NCBI GenBank assembly: GCA_026874595.1 | Contig: CM049306.1 | Location: 18,721,019 to 18,785,018, forward strand | DNA from: Sipunculus nudus | Taxonomy: Eukaryota; Annelida; Sipuncula; Golfingiida; Sipunculidae | Direction of reading: 5' to 3' | DNA length: 64,000 nucleotides | In this document: positions 1-13,600 of the stretch, in pieces | Position numbering within the stretch: position 1 is the stretch's first letter | Layout: every line of letters begins with the position of its first letter | Position numbers and translations under genes: made by a program | The notes under the pieces: generated by a model | Told to the model about the DNA's origin: nothing | Seen by the model: only the letters and a program-made list of their open reading frames with translations | Databases searched by the model: none

Positions 1-335
1 ACCGGTTCACCCGGGATGGGAGGGGAATGGAGAGAGCATGCCTTTGTGTGGAAGACGTTGATCGAGGGCCTTTGCACCGAGGGCGGTCAGAACATGCAAC
101 AAGCAACAACTTGGAGATCAAAAGCTCAGTACCTAACATTGAAGTTTTCCTGTTCTTCTATCCATCCATGTAGGCTTGAATAAATAGGAGAATTGTAGAG
201 CTCTATATCTTTAAGTTTGAACAAGCATCATGGATGATGCGTATGTAGAAATGCACAAGGTATTGATAAAAAACTGTTACACCTGTTTGTCTGCCATTTT
301 CCTTGAAGCCTTCCATGTAGTGTAAGCATGCTACC

Positions 336-338
336 ATG
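336..338 (+). other. GUCY1B2: Possible initiator-only exon end (ATG followed by a donor GTAAAA)
   Basis: The missing start codon must sit at the very end of an upstream exon. Here TACC-ATG (purine at -3) is followed at once by GTAAAA, a plausible donor, 3.0 kb before exon 2. It is the best such site I found in 1-3317, but short matches of this type arise by chance and the true exon may lie outside the window. Confidence 0.2.
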
Positions 339-610
339 GTAAAATTGCAGGATCAAATTGTGTAATATGAAGCCCCTTCCATTAGGTTTCCATTCACACT
401 GTTCCAGTTTCTGCTATATGTCACATGGACATAAGTGAATACTTCCTGAAATGACATTTTTTACCTTTGCTATGCCAAGTAATATATATCATATTTTCTT
501 TGATTTCCAAAACAGTTATTTTAGTTTATACCTAGAAAACGTACTCTCATATCAAAAGCGTACAAAGTGTAAGATTACTGAGCGATACATGTAGATACTA
601 AGCTTATTGT

Positions 611-812
611 TCAGTCTGTTATCACTTTGCGCCCCACCCCCATCCCCCGCCCTTTCAGCCGCCGCAAACTTTTTTTAAGGTTTTCAGACATTTTCTTTCG
701 GCCTGGATCCCCCTTTCCGGACCTGGGGAACCTTTATCATGTTATAGGCTTTTTCATTTGTCCATCTGGGTTGGACCCCCCCCCCCCTAAATCCTGGATC
801 CGCCCCTTAAGA
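611..812. repeat. Interspersed repeat fragment ending CCTGGATCCGCCCC
   Basis: A C-rich block (GCGCCCCACCCCC) opens it and a run of 11 C followed by TAAATCCTGGATCCGCCCC closes it at about 808. The phrase GGGGCGGATCCAGG (reverse strand) is a familiar end of abundant DNA-transposon-derived repeats in marine invertebrates (from memory). Exact borders are unclear. Confidence 0.4.
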
Positions 813-2210
813 TACAAGTAAAGATACGATCTTAAAGGTGTCTTTCAAAGCCAGCAAAGCTTAGAAACATGTATATGCAGTTACCTCATTGTTTTTAATA
901 ATTTAAAGTAATTTTGTTTTTTGTATAATACACAATTGGATTTACACAGGTTACAAGAAATATAAATATATACATATGTATATATATTTTTATTTATTAT
1001 ATTATATTATAATATGTTATATTTTATTATTGATATATATTGTATATTATATATTTGGAATTACCGGAGCTACGTACAATACAGTATTTTTGGAAAAGAC
1101 CTTTAAGTAGTATTTTCAAGGCCATTTCCTCACAACAGTTTCAGTTCACGTCCGGTAGACTGGAGCCAAGGTTATGTTGGTGACATTATTCCATCGTAAG
1201 GTGCGCATTACGTGCTTGTACTGTAAGTTCAACTTAACACCAGAAGGCTGGTCATCACGCAGCGTCAGGGGAGGCGACGGACACTTGAGGCTGCCACAAG
1301 ATTATTATCTGCTCTGTCACAGTCCATAATGAATGTGGCTATCTATACGTCAAGGTTTCACGGGATAAGCCGCGCAGGGACAGGTGTCAGCTATCAGCGG
1401 CACATTCCTGATCCGAATGATCATTGCACGATGTAATGAGCATGTATTGATTGATTCTCTTCTGTATGCCATGGATTCTCTAGCATTGTTTTGAGACTTC
1501 CTAAGTGCAGCCAGTATGAAGACATATACCCTTATACGGACAAAAGAAGAGTTGTCAATGTAATACGCTGTAAAATGCATATTAAAATTCATTAAATATG
1601 CAGTACACAACTCTTAATAAACCTGAAACATACATTACAGAAAAGATCCATTGGGATCAACAAAGGGAATTCTATTAATTAGAAATGTCTTATTTTCTTA
1701 GTTATAGAATTAAAGAATTAAAAATTAAACTCTCTTATAAGATGAATTTATGGCGAAAATGGCCTGTCACGTTTTACCTAAGAATAAGGTCCTTAAACCC
1801 AAGAAGCAAATTGGAGACATATTTTAATTACTGGGACTATGGAGAATAAATGTAAAATGGTCGCCAAATAATACATGTGATGACGACATTTAAATGGGCA
1901 ATACCAAGGGCAGTTCAACTATAATTGCCATTAAATATTCAGAAATATATCTTACGGGTACTTATTTAAAATAACTTCCTCATTATATCATTTGAGGTTG
2001 TGCAGTTAAGGAGACCTAGGGGGCAAAAACGTGCCAGCTATCTCATGAATTGTTCATATTTACATTCTCATTGGCATAATTGGCTCTATATACAATATTT
2101 ATACTGATGAGACTGCTGTTGGTTTCCTGATATATTGTGGAAGTAAAGAAATACTAAATAGTCGATGAGTTAACTGTGCATGTCTGAAGATATTTAAGGT
2201 AAACGCAGCC

Positions 2211-2212
<2 letters not shown>

Positions 2213-2272
<60 letters not shown>
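2213..2272. repeat. (TA)30 microsatellite
   Basis: Uninterrupted TA dinucleotides, 60 bp. Confidence 0.98.
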
Positions 2273-2275
<3 letters not shown>

Positions 2276-3317
2276 AACCATGACTATTACAGTAGTTTTT
2301 GTAGAATCTTTGCCTGATTGGCTTAATTTTGCCATTTTAACAACGCCTGTCCTTGAAAGAACGAGTGAACAATTTTCGCCAAATTTCGTTATGTCAAAAA
2401 ATTGGTCCATCCGACTAAAAGGATTTGCAAGCCGGGTATTTTGTACATTTCCTTAAGGTCAAATAAAGGAAAGGTATTTTTGCTATTGATATGTATTTAT
2501 AGCATTCTGTTTTATAAACCAGAGTTATGCCTGACTGCTAAAATGTGAAACCAGCCAAAATGTTAGACTTGTCCTGAAATTGCCAGAGTTGCTAATTGGA
2601 GCCGGGAGGCATTGTTGTCTGTGATGTAATTTGCATTTGACCCTGAGGAGAAGGGAGTTTGGTCGTCGGTGGTTCCGGCGTTATATTTTCTGAGTTTGAA
2701 ATAATATACATTAAGATATAATACCTGTGCCAGTGCTCGTGAATCGAAGACGGGAACTATCTGATTAGAATGAGATTAGAATGGTGTGAAATACAGATGA
2801 CATATGTGGAGACTATGAATAATGTGTTGTCGGAGCTACCTGACTGGGTGGCGGTGTCGGAACAATATTTTAGGTCTTGAGTGTCATGAATATTAAATAT
2901 AGAAGACTGAACAAAATGTTCGAAACATTAAAACTCATTAAAATATCTCCATTTAGGCAAGATAGAGATTTTGTGCGGGAACGTTTGTAACATATAAAAA
3001 AATGTCTGTAACTCTAACAGGAAATAGTGTTATTTTTGCAAATTAAGGAAATGTTATATACGGATGGGAAATAAAAGGGGAACATGACACGATGACTTCC
3101 CCATTTCTCCCGATCGCCTTTCAGACATTTGATTGATATGGATTAGATACAGCTGGGTTTGACGAGAATCTGTAGCTTTTCTTGGTGTTTTAGATGATCA
3201 TGCTAGAACAGAGCAGGTGTGATGATTTGATTAAAAATGAGCTAATGACGTGTGATTGTGCTTGATGCTGACGGAAATACATGTTTGTTTCACAATGTTT
3301 TTTTTTTTGCATTGCAG

Positions 3318-3391
3318 TATGGCCAGATTCACGTTTGCGTCCGGGCTTTGGTTCTTGAGAAGTTTGGAGATGAAGCATGGAAGAAGATACT
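3318..3391 (+). CDS. GUCY1B2: GUCY1B2 exon 2: H-NOX N-terminus (residues 2-26)
   Basis: The acceptor is TTGCATTGCAG and the donor GTAAGT. The in-frame reading starts TAT GGC CAG (Y-G-Q-I-H), matching the M-Y-G start of sGC beta chains, and ends with the first two bases of Leu26. Because the family begins Met-Tyr-Gly, the ATG must end the previous exon (phase 0 junction). The ATG visible at 3319 is one base out of frame and is not the start. Confidence 0.85.
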
Positions 3392-3773
3392 GTAAGTATA
3401 CGAATCCACAGCTCAGAGGTGTTTGGTCCTTCTCAAGTTCTTTCCACTAATGTTTAACATATACTTGTAAACAATTACGACAATTTTTTACACGGAGTGA
3501 GACAAAGTTATACTTAAAAATGTGACGCACACTGTCGTTATACTTAAAAATGTGACGCACACTGTCGTTATACTTAAAAATGTGATGCACACTGTCATTA
3601 TACTTAAAATGTGACGCACACTGTAGTTATATCTAAAAGTGTGACACACTGTCGTTATACTTAAAAATGTGACGCACACTGTCGTTATACTTAAAAATGT
3701 GACACACACTGTCTGGACGATGCATCGATGAAGTGACGTCCCTTGTCAGTCTCATATTGCATCTTTGGCATCT

Positions 3774-3818
<45 letters not shown>

Positions 3819-4851
3819 TCCTATATGATAATTGCTGCTTTATTTTATCTATAAGAGCATGGGACATACTCTGTGCCCTTCTAGGCGTCAAATTTTATTT
3901 TCATCGAAGTTGTCTGGTACCCTGTCTGATGTTATAAATTAAATGCCAAATTTACTCTCATTTACTTGAGAGCTTCGGACGTTTTTAATCATTGCCGACA
4001 GCCGACACTAAGCCGATAATGTGAATCTTACGAATCGGATATGTCTGAATAACACCCCATCCGTTAAGGCGTTTAGACCTTTTGACCGATCCTGTTGTCC
4101 TATGAAGTTTATCTCCAGGTATACGTACTTTAAAGCCGAACTGTAGACTCGCCTATCGAGCAATGTCGACATCCGAGACTTCGTGTAAAATATGCTTGAA
4201 CATTCTTTTCTAATCAAAACCCCATAATGTGTCAGTCTACAGGCCTTCGTCACGTTCCTCCAAATTTTCTCCTCCGGATATATACAGATAGAGGAGATCA
4301 AGTAATGATGCGGAAACCCGAGAAGCAGACATGTCCACGCTTGTTATTGTCCCTCCAGTCAGTTCATTATACATTAGGTACATTGTCAATAAGACCATTA
4401 AGCTTGTCGTCTGTCTCCCATGGCATGGTGTGCCTTTATTTACAAACCCCGGCTTTATTTACCAGTTTCTTTGGAAAACTACATGCCCATTGTGGGTAGT
4501 TTAGGGAAATGAAGTTGTGAACCATTGTAACAGTTTTTATTTTCCACTGATACAGGCAAAAGGACGATTTGCGTGTCAAAATGTAATTCGGTTGAGATAT
4601 GCTCACCGGTTGGGATTTATATTCACAAACATTGACTAGTGTTGAAACTAGTATTTTTCTTTTACAAAAAAAAGTCATCGATCACCTTAAAAACTGCATG
4701 TCAATGTGTTTGGAACAGCATCATGTGTAGCAGAAACTATACACTGAAAGATGGTGTTTTAATCATTCTTCCTCTTTCACATGATATGATCTTTCACCTT
4801 TTTATTATTTTCAACTGTCTGCATGCATCAGTGAAATTTCCACTGAACTGA

Positions 4852-4900
<49 letters not shown>

Positions 4901-7900
4901 GCATTATTGATAGATATCGACACAAACTGATGGATCTTTTTTCTTACGGACCATTACCAATGTCCTTATTTGTTATAAACAATTTGTTCCATCTGTCAGA
5001 TCTTGTTTAAAGTGAAAAGAAAATGTCATGCAAAAAAAATCAAGCAGAAGCATAAAAAATCTGGTGCAAATATTTCTGTAAATCATTTTATAAAACACTG
5101 AGAATTTTAAGTGAATTTACTGACGGGAACAGAAATTACAGTAACACACAAGAAAACACCGACAGAGCACATATATCCGCTAACACCTAAGGTCCTATTT
5201 AGATCTGCCAGACATTAAATCGTTAAAAGTTCCCAGGATCCATCTTCCACCAGGTTTCTTTGAGATTCATTAACTTCATTTGTGTGTCAAACAAACAGAA
5301 GAACAAGAGACGTATCAAGATCCACCCTTAACTCCTTAACTCGATTTTCCGTAAAATCTCACACTACCCATCATTCAGAAAGGGCATTCAAATTTCATTA
5401 TTTGAGTTTTGCTGACAGGGAAAAACATTACATCACCTCAGACTTCTTCGTGAGAGGAGGTAACAACATTTATTTATAGATCCAGACGCGAGGCTGGTTT
5501 CTGAAATATTACACGTCTCCGACAAGATTTAACCAAGGAGGAGTCCATTAGACATACATATACCCCAACTCCTGTGTGGAAAATTTAATTCATATCAGGT
5601 GACTGCGTCTATATAAATACATGGCCAAGGTGTAAAAGAAAAAACAGTCTGTGTGAATTACCTGCAAAAGGCGGCGGCAACTGCTGATTGACTGACCTTA
5701 CCTTATGGACGCATGAATCAAATGTAGCGGCGTCCAATTACCTGCTAAGTTAGCTTCTGGAGACTCTTTATTGTACATACATTTCTTAATTAACCTGTTT
5801 AACATGGCCGTCTGCACCAGAAGATAGCCTTTTATCAGTCTGAAAGGATGCCCCTTGGGTCAGCTAAGATGGAAATATAATCTTCATCATTTGACGCTTA
5901 ATTTTCTCTTATAAAATGTGCGGTGTATGTTTCGTTGTTAACTCTATATTATCTCAATGAGGATTTAGAAATAATAAAATTTAACTTCTGTACACAGATT
6001 GTTTTGAAAATATCATTTCTATTTTTTGGAGGAGGATTGCGTTGTGATACTTAAAAGTATCTGAAAAATATAGATGTTTACAATCGCCGAGTGGCCATTC
6101 GAAGGCTCAAACCTAACACGGGGATAGTGATAATTGGGAATCAATTATGAAGTATACGACTTAAAAAAAATATGTAATGGTCAAATAAATATCAGAAGTA
6201 CATTGTGCAGACCGATTTATTTATTTTTTTTAATATTTTATTCAGAGATAATAAGACAGACCATTCGAATGGGCCTTGTTTTTTTTTTTTTTGTTTTTTA
6301 CTTTGTTTTTTTTTTTGTTTTTTTTTTAATGTGCTGGCAATGCAGTATGAAAATTCGCAATACCGCAATTTACAAGACCTCTCATGAAAAAAAAATTGAA
6401 CATGCCAACGTGTATTGTTTCTTTGTTTTAATTACAAAAAGTTGGTTTATATTCTCTTTATCCATGGGTTAAATGTCAAACAGATCATTGTACTTATACT
6501 AATAAGTTATATCTAAATTAAGATATATCCAAAGCTTGCACAAGGAATGAGTTGATGACACAATTAGCCTTTTTTTTTTTTTTTTTTGAACTTCAGTGCA
6601 GTTTTATGAATTGCTGTCCGTGAAGGCAAGCTGTCAGGTTACCTTTCTTTTGATTTCCCAGAGTGTTTCTGACAACAAATGATTACATGGTTGCATGCTC
6701 TACTGATTTATTAGTCCCAGTAAAATGCAACTGTTTTGTTTTTGAGGTACATCCTACATAAAAAATCTTGGCCTCATGGCGTCTTGGCAATTATCCAAAA
6801 TTTACACTGATAATTAGTTATTGTTGAACTATTTCATTTTAAAAATTGACGGTTTCGTGATTTTCTGTTAGTAACACACATCAATGATACAGCCAGTTAG
6901 ATTGATACTGATTTATCACAGTTCCCAGAAAGTCAATCGAGACATTATTACTATGATTATTATTTCTATCATTATTATTATTATTATTATTCCTGTGTCA
7001 TTCCTGTATGTTAACCTAAATCCAAAACGATTTGGAGTGTACTTTATGATTCATTGAATTTAATCAAATATATATTCAGCAAAAAAGGTAAGCAGATGAC
7101 GGTCAGTTATATAAATTACCACATTTTTTTACGCGGACGGTCTGTTCTGAAATATATTTATTGTAAATATGATTTTACCTTTTTTATTATTTTTTTATAT
7201 TTTTTTTCAACATTTGGGACTCTTATCAACGAAGTCATATTAAGCATATATGTGTTGACAAATATCCAGAGAGGAACCATGGGACTTGGCTATATGTCTA
7301 TTGACAAATGTAAGATTACGATGTTAATTTGGTTTTTTTTTTCAGGGAGAAAGCCGGATGTGACGACACAAGTGACTTCATGGTGTTTAACCGATACTCT
7401 GATGAAGTGACGTTGAAATTAGTTGGAGCAGTTGCTGAAACTCTAGGTTTGCTAATCACGTATTCATAATGTCAAATTTCAATATTTTGTGCATTTAATA
7501 TCAAATATTTACTCGAACAGCACCTTTTTCACAAGGTTACTCTCATCGTCTCATTGCTATTGCAAATGCTTTGCATTAATAAAATCATTTGATAATTTTA
7601 TTATATATTTTATCAGTATTGAATGAAAAACTTAAACATTTGCAGAAAAAAAGGAGAATACGGATAACACCGTTGATAAGATTTCAGTATCGAGTTAAGA
7701 TACTCATTCAAATTTGTGATATACAAAATCATTTTGATATTTAGAATATTATGACTAACATTTTCGGAGATCTACACCATTGTGAGCATTGATGAATATG
7801 GTTCTTGGTGTTTATACATCCCGTTGAGTTAAACCTTGATAGCCATTACACTATTTCTGAGTAATATATTTGTGTCATATATATTTTTATATAATTTCAG

Positions 7901-10561
7901 ATGTACCTGTGGCGACCGTCCTGGAGATCTTTGGCGAGTACTTTTTCCAGTATTGTCTCCAACATGGCTACGACAAGATGTTGCGGACACTTGGAGATAA
8001 CTTTGAGAGCTTCATCCAGAACCTGGATTCCCTTCACTCCCTCCTTGCCATGACCTACAAGAGTATCAACGCTCCTTCGTTCAGGTAACAAAGGGCTCTG
8101 ATCACATAGTTAATCCACTCAGAAATATTTGGCAGAGGTTATGTATTTACCAATTTCTTTTGTCCACCGAACTTTCAAACAAAAATGCCCAGTGGCTTTC
8201 AAAGGACGTTTGTGAAGGATTGACAGTTATACTGAGAAATAATCTTTAATTGTTTGATGAATGAGTTAAATTAACGGATGGACTTTGATGCGGATCCAGA
8301 CAAATTCCTTTGTCCTTTGTCAAATATCAACAGATTAAACATTTTATAAAAATAACAAATACTTAATTCCAATAAAATTTAAGACAAAAGCACTTGAAAA
8401 GGTTAAAAAAATATTGAATATCTTGGCGGATCTTGATGTACATTCAGAAGGTGACGGAAGTACGGGTATATATACTCGAAGTGCTTTCTAGTTGCTATTA
8501 GAATGCTTTAAAGGTGATGACCACGGTCTGTAGTTGCTTTTGTCCATTGTATGAAGGATAACATGTTCAGAGTGAAAGCCTCCTGGATTTCAGGTTTGCT
8601 GTATTCCACATGGCCTGCTCACAACCTCTTATTAAGACATTATACGGAATCTCAGAAGGCCTTTTAAACCCAACTTTCAACATACCTTTTCTGTAACATT
8701 TATGTGATTCCTGGCTTACTCTCTGCTCACATTAGGGTTTCCAGTTAAGAACAATTCTTATAACGCCCCTGTGGTATATGAGCTTATTTATCTACTAGCT
8801 TTTGGTAAACACGTCAATATTGACAAAAAGAAAAAAAGTGTATGTTAAGGTGGATGGTTGCATATGCGCGCTAGTTGGAAGGTCTCAAGTTGCAAAACGC
8901 CATTTACAAAATTCTTGCCATCATTACGCTCCCGAGGCAGCGGAAATCTCGCGCTTCTAAAGAAGCAACCGATTTTCACGCTGCCAGCTTTGACCGTTTA
9001 TGATATATTTAGACACCAGATGGCGGTTCGTTTTCCACTGAAATAAACGTGCGTATGATGTGACAAGCAGCCAATCAGATGCCAATAAACAAACACTCGA
9101 CAGGCATCCTGGCTCCTCCCATTGCTGCCCTCTGCATTCTCGCATCATCGACTGATTGATTCTGACATTATGACTGTGTTAGCGTAGCCATGTATCTGTT
9201 GTCTGCAGAACTGAAACCAGCAAGCGAGGTGTGCACGCAGCCTTTGTTGTTACGTTTCGTTTGAATTACAGCTCACCGGCCGAGCATCCTATGTGCCCAA
9301 GGCCCTAAGCAAACCACGTCAGGGGCAATTCTCTCTGAGCCTGTGGCCTTTTCAGACGGTTACGCTGGGGGATGAGCTGTCACTCAAAAAGAAATGAATA
9401 TGATTGACTCTGTGTATTCCTCGCTTGGCTTTGTCTTCCAGCACAAGGTCTCATCTGATTGGACAAAAATGCAGTGCTCCCCTCTGGTGTTGCAATTCAG
9501 GATACGAGGTCATAACAAACAGCGCCTTACAATATAGGTAGTAGCCCTATAGGTAAAGCGCTGTGTAAAGAGCGTAGCCATCATATGTTCCTGTTGAATG
9601 TGTTTGGATTATTTTTGCGCCCCCCCCCCTTTTTTTATTAACACATGAATTTAATGGATAATAACAAAATTGTAACAAACAATGAACCTGCGTGCGGTGG
9701 AATCGGCGTTTTCTAGTCTATTTGTATGAAAGGTTCAATGGATTAGCTTTAGTTAATAGACTTAAGATATCGGAACAGGCCCTTTAAAGAGCCGGGCTTC
9801 TGTCCTCTTGGCGGTTTTAATCAGGGTTATTCAGCCAAGGGACACTTCCCATCATCCTTGTCTCTGGTATGGCAAGACATTGTGTACTAGTTTTCTTATG
9901 TAACTAATAAAGAGCATTGATGATCATATCTCTTTGTTTTAAAACATACTCGCCCGCCAGGGCAACGTTCAAACGAAACTAGGCACGTATGGTGTGGATG
10001 TGATTCCATTATTACATTCAAACCCTTCTGCCGGGAAAACCAAAGATTGCATAGGCTTCAGCAGACAGTATTTCGATAATAAGTTCAAACAACATACAAA
10101 CACTGCAGGGCTTGCTGAGGTATTTTTGTATAAGGTATCTATATATTAGAAAATGTAATGAACCAACTCATTCTTGGACTAAAGGCCGGATCAACAATTT
10201 CTTGAAAGAGGGTTACCTGGCTGATCCATAAAAAAACAACAAAACATGTTTTATTTATTTTTCGAAAAAAATATTAGAAATATCATATAAGCTAATTAAT
10301 TTATAGTTTTATAACATAAGTATAATTAGGATATTTCATTATGTAATTTTGGCCTTTGTAGAAATAAAATTTTCAAAGTTTGTAATATGGTTCCAATCCC
10401 ATAACACTCCCACAACTTTCCTTAAGGAACTGGCCCTTGACAGTTATACCGTCAAACTGTATGACCAAATATTAATTTTGTACTTCAAGGTCTGGTGCAG
10501 CAGGTTGAGACTGATTTAGAGACGCATTTTCTTTTATCACATCTGGATCAATTTCAGAATC

Positions 10562-10614
<53 letters not shown>

Positions 10615-13600
10615 TGCATGCAAAACATTCCATATTACATCCCTTTGTTAACACTTTATTAAGCAAATTCACATACAGCACACGATCATGTTCCCCTTCA
10701 GAACAACCTGCCTTTATATGAGCTCAAGTACTTAGCTGTCCCTGTGGTGTATAATCATTTGTTCTCGCAGCAAACAATGCAGCTGGTAGTAGATGTTATA
10801 CAGTGTTTCAGACTTTAACATTTAATTTAATTTAATGATTGTTTTAAACAGATACAACAAACAAGGCTGAAAAATTGTTTGGAAACTCGATAAGCTGGTA
10901 TAATTTTCATTTCGTCCTGTACCGGTATTACTTGTGGAATGAGCGGGTCAAATATACACCAGTTTATCATTATTTTATTTTGTAAGAGTTCGGGTGTACT
11001 TTGATGGAAAAAAGGTGAAACGGAGCAGCCTTTGGAAGACACTGGATTTGATTTTGAGCATGTAATTTAAAATATGCAATTACAAATGTTCTGTGTGTAT
11101 GTCTTGATATATCCCTGAATTTTGAAAGCTTATTATAGATTATATATTAAAACAACCCATTATATAAATGGTACAGTTTCTGCATTGATTGAGTAGATTA
11201 TGAACAGGTTTTCATAATTATATATACGCTGAAAACGTTTTTCATGCCTGGACTTTTATAGTGATTCATAGAGCTTTTTTGTTGTATCAGGCTTTTTTTT
11301 AATTTCTGTCACAAGATTATAAGAGGAACCTCGCCTTTTTTCATAAGGTGTGTTAACCTAGTCATCTTCCTGGTCTGCCATTACAGGTGTTGCACCCAGC
11401 CTGACGGCAGCGTCATGTTACATTACTACACCAGTCGAGTTGGACTGTATCCGATCGTTACTGGTCAGTATCACTTTTCCCTTATCGTAAAGATATTTTC
11501 ATTAATTATATACGATGTCTGTATTAATATTCAGTATTCAAGGATTAAACTAGATCTTTTAACTTATTATACCATATAAGTAAAGTTCAAACACCGCTTG
11601 GATGTCAAAATCCTATGTATGAAATGTGTATTTTATTAAATCAACATAAATATATATTGTAATATATTGATATAAATGTATGTTTAATTTCTTCAAAATA
11701 CTTTTCAGATTGAATCATAACTTTTCCATCTACCCCCTCATATATACGGATATCAAACATATTTTCTCAGGTTTGTTGCGATCAGTGGGCAAAGTACTTT
11801 TCAATACAAAAGTAAATTGTGAAGTTCTTGAAATTGATGAAGGCGCCAATGATGGACATTTCAAGCAGCACGTTGCTTTCAAGGTGACCTTCGTAGAAGA
11901 GGAGCAAGCGGAACCTGAGCAAGAAGAATGCATAGCAAAGTCTACAACGGAAGTGGTCCCTGCGCATGTATTCTGTCCTACCTTTCCGGAAAGCTCGATC
12001 ATCACACCGAGGACTTTTTGTAATGTGTTTCCTTTTCATATAATCTTTGACGAGAATCTTATAATAAAACAATCAGGAGTAAACGTACAAAAGCTGTGCA
12101 GTGTGAACGGAAGACAACAGAGGATGACGGACATGTTTAATTTGTTACAACCTAACATGCCGCTCACATACCAGCATATACTACGGTTCATCAATGCAAA
12201 TTTTGTCATAGAACTGAAACCGAAAAAGGATAATACGACAACACGAGGACTCATACTCAAAGGTAAGACCTGATTTATTCTACCTTGTATTTTTATAATA
12301 CAGAGAATTAAAATCAAGAAGCATTCCTCCTGTATAAAAATTTATTTATAAACAGAAAAACATCCTGTCCTTTTAAATTCGGCCACATAACTATAATTGT
12401 TCCACAGCTTTGCCGCTCTTATGGTCATTGTAGTACAGCGGCTAAGGCCCACACAAACAAAGATAAAATTGCTATCAAGGTTTTTATTAAAATGTTCTGA
12501 TCTCTAAATGAGAAAATAATGGATTGAAGTGCGAGATGGGTAGCATTCTGTAAAACATGAGCAACGTCGTTTCTCTGTCCAAAATTGACATAAACAGTTG
12601 AAATAAACAAAAAAAATGTAGCAAATTGAAAGGATTTTATTCCGTGAATATTTTTCTGGTGCAACACAATTTGCATAATCTGTTATATGTAAATATATTC
12701 AAAATTATGTAAAATAAACCACACGTTTTATCAAATACATGTTTCAAAGCATCTGTATTATTATTATTATAATTATTATTATTATTCTTGTAGCTTTCAG
12801 TTTATGAGCAAATGAATGAAGAAAAATATTTCCTAATTTTTATATTTAATATTTGCATTTTTATGAATATGCATGAAATTTTAATATAATATCAATTATG
12901 AATACCTGCATGCTAACAATTCTACTCTGCCTAAGAGTCATCAATTATTTTTAGTTTTATCCCACAACTGCCATATAGATAATCCAAATGCAACTATTAC
13001 CATATACAGATATGATATAATTTGCATATTGTGAATAATTTTACACGACAAGTATAAAAAAGTATAATATTACATATAATGAATTGTTGGAAAATCAGGG
13101 TCTTTTTTTAATATTGTTAAGCATGGTTTTGCTTAATACAAGTATTCAGTTGCTTCAGACCATTCAAAGGCCATTTTCATAACCAAACGCCTCAGACCAT
13201 ACCCAGGTTATTTTAGTATGCAAACACTTCAGATCATTCCACGGTCATTTAAGTACCAAATAACTTCAGACCATTCCATGCTACTTTTTGTTTGTATGTT
13301 TCTCTTCAATCTGATGGAATGAGCAGTTACCTTATGTTTCCCGTGAAGACATTTATAGTTCATAACAAGTAACACCTCATTTGCACAATGCAGTGCAAAT
13401 AGGCTATACTGGGGAATTTAACCTGTGGCATTTGCAGTTCCCTCTGCAGGACTTTGTACACTTGCATGAGATAAATACAAGACATGCTTTTTCTGCAGCT
13501 GGTAAAACTGTCCACTTAGGACTAAAATTGTCCCAAGCAGATGGACCAGGAACTGTTGGTAGCTTTTCAAAGCATTGTCCCCAGATGTATCCAGCTTGAT

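Larger units (their letters stand above)
1..3317. other. 5' flank or first intron of GUCY1B2
   Basis: No coding exon recognised. It holds an interspersed-repeat end near 611-812, a very AT-rich block near 951-1060, a (TA)30 run at 2213-2272, and otherwise unique AT-rich DNA. It cannot be decided from sequence whether transcription starts here or upstream. Confidence 0.5.
3392..7345 (+). other. Intron between exons 2 and 3
   Basis: GTAAGT...TTTCAG, 3954 nt. Contains a 30-bp minisatellite (3507-3713), two TA runs (3778-3816, 4855-4898), long T tracts near 6280-6330 and 6571-6587, and an (ATT)n run near 6970-6991. No gene seen in the rest. Confidence 0.8.

Noticed and set aside
2099-2410. 103-aa - strand ORF with a Tyr-Ile repeat
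   Set aside because: It runs through the (TA)30 microsatellite; there is no real protein signal.
3256-3450. 64-aa + strand ORF beginning upstream of exon 2
   Set aside because: Wrong frame for exon 2. The true reading there is [17 protein letters not shown], matching sGC beta.
3488-3709. 73-aa - strand ORF
   Set aside because: It is the 30-bp minisatellite translated, giving a repeated peptide.
7897-8091. - strand ORF over exon 4
   Set aside because: Shadow of the GUCY1B2 exon on the other strand.
11730-12317. Three - strand ORFs over exon 6
   Set aside because: Antisense shadows of a GC-richer coding exon.
13379-13400. Perfect 8-bp hairpin ATTTGCAC/GTGCAAAT as a possible transposon end
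   Set aside because: It overlaps the decayed Cys-rich tail coding (CTALC), so it is probably coincidental.
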